The translations under genes were made by a program, and so were the position numbers. Below, piece by piece: positions 1-5,101 of a stretch of 6,961 bases of DNA (positions within the stretch are counted from its first letter, which is position 1; every line of letters begins with the position of its first letter). The notes beneath the pieces were generated by a model. The model saw only the letters and a program-made list of their open reading frames with translations. It made no database searches and had not been told where the DNA came from. Source of the stretch: Heliobacteriaceae bacterium (lineage in GTDB: Bacteria > Cyanobacteriota > Vampirovibrionia > Gastranaerophilales > Gastranaerophilaceae); assembly GCA_031267015.1 (NCBI GenBank), contig JAIRZW010000017.1, positions 1-6,961 on the forward strand, written 5' to 3'.

Positions 1-933
1 CTGGTCGCCTAAACCTTCCGAGAATGTCTGCTCATTCACAGCGGTTTTCTGTTCAGGATCGTAGATTATGCTGAATTTCTCAACCGGCGCCTGAATCAGC
101 GACGTGCTTACGGTCACGATATAATTATCTTTTCCCACAAGCCTGTCAAGCTGCGCCGCAACTTTTTGCTGCATGTACTTGTCGTTCTCCTCAAGCTTTT
201 GAAGCATTTCGTCCTCAGCGTTCATAATGCTGTGGTATGTGTTTCCGTTTGTGTCTGTAATTGCGATGTTTTCAGCTTCCAAACCGGTTACGCTGCCCAA
301 AAGCAGGTTTGAAACCGCCTTGATTTTTAATGTGTCAAGCTTTGCACCGTTGTCCACAGAAAGCTGAACCGTTGCAGTAACAGGCTTTTTCATGGACGTA
401 AACATGGTATCTTCTGGAATCGAAATGAACACAGACGCGTCATTAACCCCTTGAATATTACGTATCAGGCGCGAAAGTTCACCGTTAATCGCGCGTGATA
501 ACCGGATTTTCTTGTCTTCTTTTGTGGAAGTAAAGTCGCCCTTGTCAAAAATCTCAAGCCCGACGTTTTTGTCCATCATGCCGCTTTGCACGATTTGGAT
601 AATCGCGAGGTCACGCTCCGTGTCAGTGCATTTCTTTTTTTGCGGTGTGCATTTGTCTTTGTTCAGGTATAAAATAGACTTTGTACCGTCAATCCGTCTG
701 TCTGCGGTAATATTATGTCTTGCGAGCAGCGCCTGAATCTCAAGCGCTTTGCCTGCGTTGTCTGTTGTAACCAGATCAACGTTGGTCTTAAGCGGTTCGC
801 CGGTGGTTCCCGCCGGAGCTTTTTTAGAACCCTTTACAACCCCGATAGTTATGAAAAGCGCCAGTAACAGCACTATCCCGCCGATAATCCCGTATAATAA
901 AGGTTTGTTCTCTAAAATCTTTGAAAAATCCAT
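1..933 (-). CDS. fliF: Flagellar MS-ring protein FliF, N-terminal part (cut by left edge)
   Basis: FliF forms the MS ring in the inner membrane, the base on which the flagellar rod, export gate and C-ring are built. The frame runs from ATG at 933-931 to base 1 without a stop, giving 311 residues of a family usually about 530-560 long. A membrane helix lies at about residues 12-34 (PLLYGIIGGIVLLLALFITI). Ring-building YscJ/FliF-type sequence follows from about 52 to 230, including GLEIFDKGDF (125-134), RAINGELSRLIRNIQGV (147-163) and LEAENIAITDTNGN (218-231), all typical of FliF. The start is supported by AAGGGA about 6-7 bases upstream. It lies 75 bp downstream of fliE on the same strand and probably shares its transcript. 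One oddity is a Lys-rich insertion with C95 and C102 (CX6C) where most FliF proteins have a short turn. The C-terminal helix and FliG-binding tail are outside the window. The family call is secure. Confidence 0.93.
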   Translation of the reverse strand, partial: MDFSKILENKPLLYGIIGGIVLLLALFITIGVVKGSKKAPAGTTGEPLKTNVDLVTTDNAGKALEIQALLARHNITADRRIDGTKSILYLNKDKCTPQKKKCTDTERDLAIIQIVQSGMMDKNVGLEIFDKGDFTSTKEDKKIRLSRAINGELSRLIRNIQGVNDASVFISIPEDTMFTSMKKPVTATVQLSVDNGAKLDTLKIKAVSNLLLGSVTGLEAENIAITDTNGNTYHSIMNAEDEMLQKLEENDKYMQQKVAAQLDRLVGKDNYIVTVSTSLIQAPVEKFSIIYDPEQKTAVNEQTFSEGLGDQ

Positions 934-958
934 GTTGTTCCCTTGTCTGTGTTTTACA

Positions 959-1004
959 TTGATGGTTTATGATTAACAAACTTTCAACCATCAACTCTCA
1001 ACTT
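959..1004 (-). repeat. Hairpin plus 7-bp-period repeat between fliE and fliF
   Basis: A perfect 9-bp inverted repeat (TTGATGGTT at 959-967, AACCATCAA at 986-994) encloses an 18-base loop. The right arm overlaps three copies of TCAAC starting at 984, 991 and 998, an exact 7-bp period (TCAACCA, TCAACTC, TCAACTT). Read on the coding strand it begins just after the fliE stop. It has no following U-tract, so a terminator is unlikely. It could be an mRNA-stability or processing hairpin, or a dispersed intergenic repeat. Confidence 0.55.
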
Positions 1005-1008
1005 TATT

Positions 1009-1347
1009 TTACACCTGAATCTGCATAATTTTGTCATACGCCTGTATGACTTTTCCGGTAATTTGCGTTGCAACGTTAACGCTTATTTCGGATTTGGCCA
1101 TAGCTGTCATAACATCGTGGATGTCAACGCCCTGTTTTCCGGACATAACGTCTTTGAGCAGGTTATCAGGCGCATTTAGCTCGGTGTTGAAGTTTTCAAC
1201 AAGCCCTGAGAAAACCGTCTTAAAATCAGGGGTATTGGGGTCTTCAACCCTTCCCATTCTTGCTGACGGCATGCTGCCGATTCCGGTATCAAGCTTTGTG
1301 TGCTGGATTCTGCCTGCCAGGTCATATTGCGGATAAAAACTTTGCAT
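1009..1347 (-). CDS. fliE: Flagellar hook-basal body complex protein FliE
   Basis: FliE is the small basal-body protein that links the FliF MS ring to the proximal rod and is among the first rod-region proteins exported. The 112-residue product is within the family's usual size of about 100-115. The conserved C-terminal half is clear: GVDIHDVMTAMAKSEISVNV (about residues 73-92) followed by VIQAYDKIMQIQV at the very end, matching the FliE signature of an AYxxIMxMQV-type terminus. The N-terminal 45 residues are variable, as in other FliE proteins. ATG at 1347-1345 is preceded by AAAGG about 9 bases upstream. The gene heads the visible flagellar unit, with fliF next after 75 bp. No flgB or flgC lies directly upstream, although fliE often follows them in other bacteria; here the upstream neighbour is a decarboxylase. 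Short plus-strand open frames over this gene have no supporting features. Confidence 0.93.
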   Translation of the reverse strand: MQSFYPQYDLAGRIQHTKLDTGIGSMPSARMGRVEDPNTPDFKTVFSGLVENFNTELNAPDNLLKDVMSGKQGVDIHDVMTAMAKSEISVNVATQITGKVIQAYDKIMQIQV

Positions 1348-1574
1348 AATTCACTGCCTTTCTAACACTATCATAACGTATTTTATTTTAATTTATGCAC
1401 TTCTGCACGCAAAAATCATACAAACTACGTAGATTTCCACGCCTCTTTGTTTATTAATGATTAAGTGAAAAAAGTCATGATATTAAGAAATGTAACAATT
1501 TTACTGTGTGGCTAAAGATTTTTTTAAAAGTGCCGTAAAGGCATGTGGAAAAAGGGAAAAGTCAAAATTTGCGG
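1348..1574. other. Non-coding stretch upstream of fliE; leader and possible promoter
   Basis: No convincing coding frame is visible in this AT-rich stretch. It must carry the fliE leader and probably its promoter. The best minus-strand -10 candidate is TATGAT (plus-strand 1415-1420), next to the 8-bp palindrome CTACGTAG at 1425-1432, but no good -35 sits 16-18 bases upstream. A second TATGAT lies close to the fliE start, also without a -35. I found no sigma54 GG-N10-GC pattern and no sigma28-type site. A short hairpin, TGCC-5-GGCA, lies around 1531-1543. No tRNA, rRNA or riboswitch was recognised. Confidence 0.4.
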
Positions 1575-1603
1575 TCAGGATTAATTTAATCCTGATTTTT
1601 TTT
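1575..1603 (+). terminator. Intrinsic terminator-like hairpin with T-tract on the plus strand
   Basis: A perfect 9-bp stem (TCAGGATTA at 1575-1583, TAATCCTGA at 1587-1595) with a 3-base loop is followed at once by eight T residues (1596-1603). Read on the plus strand this is a compact Rho-independent terminator. On the minus strand it sits directly after the decarboxylase stop, but there it is preceded by the A-tract and followed by CCGCAAATTTT, a poor terminator tail. It may still form the 3' hairpin of the decarboxylase mRNA. The structure is clear, but which transcript it ends is not. Confidence 0.65.
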
Positions 1604-3026
1604 AACTAAGCACCTCAATGCACTCGTAATCTGTGAGGTACGGCAGGTGCTTTTCGGTGATTAGTTCGCCGGGAAGCAGAATCGCAATGCCCGGCGGGCA
1701 TTCGGCAATGACTTCTGCCGAAATCCGTCCGACAGCCTGTGTTTTCGGAATTGTTTCTTTCGGCGAAAAATACGCATCGCGCGGGCTCATCCTTATTATC
1801 GGCGTAAGCATCGGCATGTGCTTCTTGTGCTCAAGATAACAAATGTCCGTGTATTGGGTCTTATCAATCTTGTGAAGGCATTCAGCCAGGTATTCAAAGT
1901 CCTTGCGCGTGTTGCCCGGGTTGGACAGAAGCAAAAGCCCCGCGTCCGAAGCGCTTTCGACCTCTATGCCAAATTCTATTTCTAAAATTGATTCTAAGCG
2001 CACGCCCGAAAGCCCGTCAACTTTAATAAAGATTTTTGTTACGTCTGTTTTGAAGCCGAAATCAGGCTGGAGGTGGTGAATCTTTTCCATTTTGTCGATT
2101 TCGCGCCGCAAAAATTTCGCATTGGAAACCGCCCTGCGGATTTGCTTTGCCCCGCGCGGGCTTTGAAGATTCGCGCGCGCAGCGTCAAGACTTGCGAGCA
2201 AAAGCATTGAAGGGCTTGTTGTGTGCAGAAGCTTAAGAGCTTTTTCAACTGCGTCCCCGCTGATTAGCGAATCATGCGCAATATGAAGCATTGAGCTCTG
2301 GCTCATGCTTCCGCCGGTCTTGTGAAGCGAGTGCAGCACCGCGTCTGCGCCAAGCTGCATTGCAGGCGTCGGGAGCGAATCGTGGAAGTTCCACAGACAC
2401 GCGTGCGCTTCGTCCACAATCAACGGCACTTTGTATTTTTTGCAAATCGCTGAAATCGACTTAACATCTGACATTACGCCTTCGTATGTCGGGTTTGTAA
2501 GCCACACAAGCCCTATATCGTCGTGAGATTTAAGTATTTCCTCAACGCTTTCGGGCGAAACCTGCCCCCACAGCCCCCATTCATCAAGCCTGTGTGGTGT
2601 AAGCCAAAGCGGTTCAGCGCCGGAGATTATTAAACCGGTTAAAATCGAGCGGTGGCAGTTTCTGTTAGTAACTATTTTTTGGCCTTTTTTGGTCAAGCCC
2701 ATTCCGAACGCGAGGTTTCCGGCAGTCGAGCCGTTAAGCAGGAAGAAAGTTCTTTTCGCTCCGAAAGCTTGCGCGGCAAGCTCTTGGGCTTCTTTTACCG
2801 GGCCTGTGGCAGGGTGAAGGGTTCCGAGGTTGTCAAATTCGTCCGTGGTGTCGACGGCAAGCGCTTTTTTGCCGATTAACTGCCGAAACTCGGGCAGTGC
2901 AGCGCCGCCTCTTGTGTGACCCGGGATATGAAACTGATGCATCGGGGTTTCATAATATTTTTTCAGGGCTTCTACAAGAGGGGCTTTAATTTTTGAGGTT
3001 TTATCATTTCTTATTGTCTTTTTCAT
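1602..3026 (-). CDS. PLP-dependent Orn/Lys/Arg decarboxylase family protein (SpeA-like)
   Basis: This fold-type I PLP enzyme belongs to the Orn/Lys/Arg decarboxylase family, which decarboxylates basic amino acids to polyamines such as agmatine, cadaverine or putrescine. It has 474 residues from ATG at 3026, close to the roughly 480-490 of the short B. subtilis SpeA-type members. Visible motifs are FHIPGHTRGG (about 32-41), HPATGP (71-76), NGST (98-101), the H125 region, PLIVDEAHA (D205 and H208, PLP contacts) and SLHKTGGS with the Schiff-base lysine K236. The C-terminal domain contains IRMSPRDAYFSPKE and ECPPGIAILLPGE. The substrate cannot be read from the sequence; arginine or lysine is likeliest. 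An upstream in-frame TTG at 3101 was rejected because it would extend the N-terminus beyond the family and overlap the divergent promoter. No Shine-Dalgarno is visible before ATG, and a TATAAT lies 6 bases upstream, suggesting leaderless translation. Confidence 0.88.
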   Translation of the reverse strand: MKKTIRNDKTSKIKAPLVEALKKYYETPMHQFHIPGHTRGGAALPEFRQLIGKKALAVDTTDEFDNLGTLHPATGPVKEAQELAAQAFGAKRTFFLLNGSTAGNLAFGMGLTKKGQKIVTNRNCHRSILTGLIISGAEPLWLTPHRLDEWGLWGQVSPESVEEILKSHDDIGLVWLTNPTYEGVMSDVKSISAICKKYKVPLIVDEAHACLWNFHDSLPTPAMQLGADAVLHSLHKTGGSMSQSSMLHIAHDSLISGDAVEKALKLLHTTSPSMLLLASLDAARANLQSPRGAKQIRRAVSNAKFLRREIDKMEKIHHLQPDFGFKTDVTKIFIKVDGLSGVRLESILEIEFGIEVESASDAGLLLLSNPGNTRKDFEYLAECLHKIDKTQYTDICYLEHKKHMPMLTPIIRMSPRDAYFSPKETIPKTQAVGRISAEVIAECPPGIAILLPGELITEKHLPYLTDYECIEVLS

Positions 3027-3038
3027 ACACACATTATA
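3027..3038 (-). promoter_or_regulatory. Probable -10 of the decarboxylase promoter, giving a leaderless mRNA
   Basis: On the minus strand a consensus TATAAT (plus-strand 3033-3038) is followed by GTGTGT and then the ATG at 3026. This spacing would place transcription start at or next to the A of ATG. No convincing -35 lies 16-18 bases upstream, and there is no Shine-Dalgarno. The call is inferred from spacing alone. Confidence 0.5.
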
Positions 3039-3060
3039 ATACAAAAATTTTGGCTTAGTA

Positions 3061-3089
3061 TTGCATGATTTTAAAAAGTATGCTATACT
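3061..3089 (+). promoter_or_regulatory. Strong sigma70-type promoter of the pilin-like gene
   Basis: TTGCAT (3061-3066), a 17-base spacer and TATACT (3084-3089) form a near-consensus promoter, with TGC directly before the -10 acting as an extended -10. Transcription should start at about 3096, leaving a leader of about 60 bases before ATG 3156. It is divergent from the decarboxylase promoter, with predicted starts about 70 bp apart, so the two may share regulation. Confidence 0.8.
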
Positions 3090-3107
3090 GGTTTTTTGCA
3101 AAAATTT

Positions 3108-3132
3108 TATGCCGTTAATTATATGCCGTTAA
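3108..3132 (+). repeat. 11-bp direct repeat in the pilin 5' leader
   Basis: TATGCCGTTAA occurs at 3108-3118 and again at 3122-3132, offset by 14 bases and just downstream of the predicted transcription start. Both copies contain an ATG. The first opens a 7-codon frame (MPLIICR) ending at 3132; the second is in frame with the pilin gene. It may be a chance duplication, a regulator-binding site or a leader element. Confidence 0.5.
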
Positions 3133-3155
3133 ATAAAATAAAGAAAGGACTATCT

Positions 3156-3845
3156 ATGAAAAAAGGTTTTACCTTGGCCGAAGTATTGATTACTTTGGGA
3201 ATTATTGGAATTGTTGCTGCATTAACTATGCCAAGCCTGGTTACAAAGTACAAAGAAAAAGAAACTGTAGTTAAGCTCAAAAAAGTTTATTCGATTCTTG
3301 ACAATGCCATGAAAATGGCCATAAATGAGCAGGGTGTAATAGCTGATCAGTGGGGGCTTGTATATGGAGAGCCGCAAACATTTGTTGATATTATTTCACC
3401 GTATCTTAAAATAACTAAAAATTGCCGCATCAGTGCCGGTTGTTTTGCTTCGGGTACATATCATTCATTAACAGGGCAAAATGCCTACTTTGGGGACACT
3501 GCTACAAATTTTTCGAAATTTATACTAAGTAACGGTACCTCAGTAGCTGTTTGGATGCAGCCTACCAGCACCTTTCTCGGAACTTTAGTTATTGATTTGA
3601 ATGGTAAAAAAAGTCCCAATACAAATGGTAAAGATGTATTTTGGTTTCAAATTTTGAAGGACAGAATTATACCGACAGGCATTGAGGATGACGATACCTA
3701 TACATTTGATAGTTGTAATCTGACAAAAACCGGTTTCGGAACCGGCCGCGGCTGCACAGGCTGGGTAATCTACAATGAAAACATGGACTATCTGCATTGC
3801 AACGATTTAAGCTGGAGCGGCAAAACAAAATGTAAAAATTTGTAA
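3156..3845 (+). CDS. Type IV pilin-like / type II secretion pseudopilin family protein
   Basis: This is a secreted or surface pilin-like protein of 229 residues processed by a prepilin peptidase. The N-terminus MKKG/FTLAEVLITLGIIG has the class III leader: cleavage after G4, F5 as the mature first residue, and Glu at mature position 5 (E9). A hydrophobic helix follows to about residue 29. The C-terminal part is a soluble domain with six cysteines (90, 96, 187, 200, 215, 226), possibly three disulfides. It contains IDLNGKKSPNTNGKD (146-160), resembling the Asp/Asn-Gly loops of pseudopilins, and GWVIYNENMDYLHC (202-215). ATG at 3156 has AAAGGA 6 bases upstream. In-frame upstream starts at 3096 (TTG) and 3123 (ATG) would precede the leader and were rejected. 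It is probably co-transcribed with the AAA gene 73 bp downstream. No pilus assembly genes are nearby, so major pilin, minor pilin and competence pseudopilin roles all remain open. Confidence 0.87.
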   Translation: MKKGFTLAEVLITLGIIGIVAALTMPSLVTKYKEKETVVKLKKVYSILDNAMKMAINEQGVIADQWGLVYGEPQTFVDIISPYLKITKNCRISAGCFASGTYHSLTGQNAYFGDTATNFSKFILSNGTSVAVWMQPTSTFLGTLVIDLNGKKSPNTNGKDVFWFQILKDRIIPTGIEDDDTYTFDSCNLTKTGFGTGRGCTGWVIYNENMDYLHCNDLSWSGKTKCKNL

Positions 3846-3918
3846 CATTCAGGGTTTTGAGAACAATTTTTTAGCACTACTGTTTTTAAAGAAAATAGAA
3901 AGGTTTAAGTGTGAAAAA
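3846..3918 (+). promoter_or_regulatory. Intergenic leader of the AAA gene with a distant ribosome-binding site
   Basis: AGAAAGG at 3897-3903 is the only Shine-Dalgarno candidate and lies 15 bases from ATG 3919, which is long. It is better placed (7 bases) for GTG at 3911, which opens an 8-codon frame (GTG AAA AAA TGT ...) ending at TAG 3935-3937 and overlapping the AAA start. TTGAGA at 3857 resembles a -35, but no good -10 follows. There is no convincing terminator, so read-through from the pilin gene is likely. Confidence 0.4.
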
Positions 3919-5100
3919 ATGTCGATTAATTCAGTAGAAGCTGCAAATTTGTTAAGCAGAAGTCAATCTTACGCGGCAGCTCCCGCAGCGGTTCCGCAGG
4001 CAGCCCCTCAAGCCCCTAAAATTCCGAATGATACTTTTGAGGGCAAAAAGAAGCGCAATATTATGCCATGGATATTTGGCACAGGCGCACTAATCGCACT
4101 TTGCGCAACCATAGCACACGGCGGTAACAAAGTAGCTAAAACTTTTGAAGATTTCAGGAAAATGTTTAAAGTTAATGCCGGCTCAGGCAGCGCCGTTTCC
4201 GGCGGTAAAGAAAAACTTTCATCAAATGTTGATAAAATAGTTTGGCAAAAAAGTTCTGAACTTTCGGCGCCTCCTTTAAGTGAACTTGCGGGAATGGATA
4301 AAGTTAAAGCTCAATTTGACAAATTTGTAAAACTTGTTAATATAGATAATCAATCTCCTGACTTATTTAGAAAAGGCGCCGGCAAATCTAAACGCTTTAG
4401 CTTTGTTTTGGAGGGACCTTCAGGAACCGGTAAAACATTTATAGCAGAATCGCTTGCTAAATCACTTGATGCGGATATGGTTTCTATAAATGCGTCAGAT
4501 ATTTTATCAAAGTATGTAGGAGAGGCCGAAAGCGGATTTAGTGCTGCTTGTGAGGCTATTATCAAGCATGCGGAAGTTAACCCTAAAAAGCAAATAGTTG
4601 TATTTTTTGATGAACTGGAAGGGCTTTTCAGAAGCCGCACGGCAGAAGGCGGAAGCGAACACAACTCCAGAATGGTTAATACAATTTTACAAGAATTAGA
4701 CAAACTTAAAAAACAAAATAAAGCAACAAATAATATAACGGTTATAGGTACTACAAATGTTTACAACAATCTGGATACGGCTGTTCAAACAAGGCTTAAA
4801 AATCCTATATATATCGGTTTGCCGGACAAAGATACCATTGCAAAGGTTCTTGAATACCAATTGGATAAAGCACAAAATTTAGAAATACCTAAAGGGACCT
4901 TTGATTACACTAAATATGGCGAAATATTAACAAGTGAAGCTGCAAAATCAAAACAAATCAATATGCGTGATTTGGAAAATATCGCCGAAAAATACGAAAA
5001 CTTCCTGCGTCTGAATAAAAATAATACGCATAATGTTAGTAAGCTTACGGAAATAGTGAACGATTATTTGGCAAGTAAAATCGTAGAAAAAGCCGTATAA
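3919..5100 (+). CDS. Membrane-anchored AAA+ ATPase, spastin/Vps4-like AAA domain
   Basis: This 393-residue ATPase probably remodels or unfolds a protein partner at the inner membrane; the target is unknown. Residues 17-34 are Ala/Pro-rich. KKKR (43-46) precedes one likely membrane helix (about 49-67), followed by a linker to about 115. The AAA module runs from about 118 to 390. It has Walker A GPSGTGKT (166-173, K172), pore loop 1 SKYVGEAE (197-204), Walker B VVFFDELE (D231, E232), sensor 1 in VIGTTN (N280), and the second region of homology LDTAVQTRLKNPIYIGLP (285-302). A helical lid follows. By eye the pore loop and LDxAVxxR...YIxLP layout match the classic AAA group of spastin, katanin and Vps4. 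The usual RR arginine-finger pair reads T291-R292. There is no HExxH, so it is not FtsH. Positive charges flank both sides of the helix, so topology is ambiguous, but the ATPase must be cytoplasmic. The gene is AT-rich. Function not identified. Confidence 0.85.
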   Translation: MSINSVEAANLLSRSQSYAAAPAAVPQAAPQAPKIPNDTFEGKKKRNIMPWIFGTGALIALCATIAHGGNKVAKTFEDFRKMFKVNAGSGSAVSGGKEKLSSNVDKIVWQKSSELSAPPLSELAGMDKVKAQFDKFVKLVNIDNQSPDLFRKGAGKSKRFSFVLEGPSGTGKTFIAESLAKSLDADMVSINASDILSKYVGEAESGFSAACEAIIKHAEVNPKKQIVVFFDELEGLFRSRTAEGGSEHNSRMVNTILQELDKLKKQNKATNNITVIGTTNVYNNLDTAVQTRLKNPIYIGLPDKDTIAKVLEYQLDKAQNLEIPKGTFDYTKYGEILTSEAAKSKQINMRDLENIAEKYENFLRLNKNNTHNVSKLTEIVNDYLASKIVEKAV

Positions 5101-5101
5101 T

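Noticed and set aside
1031..1336. 101-codon plus-strand open frame opposite fliE
   Set aside because: It mirrors fliE, has no Shine-Dalgarno-supported start that I trust, and has no family resemblance.
1348..1574. Flagellar sigma28 or sigma54 promoter before fliE
   Set aside because: No GG-N10-GC or TAAA...GCCGATAA pattern was found on the minus strand.
3027..3101. N-terminal extension of the decarboxylase to TTG 3101
   Set aside because: The added residues resemble no family sequence and cross both promoters; ATG 3026 gives the expected length.
3096..3155. In-frame upstream starts (TTG 3096, ATG 3123) for the pilin-like gene
   Set aside because: The predicted transcription start is at about 3096, and the Shine-Dalgarno and prepilin leader fix the start at 3156.
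3846..3875. Possible terminator after the pilin gene (T-run at 3866-3872)
   Set aside because: The preceding sequence gives only a 3-bp stem, too weak for an intrinsic terminator.
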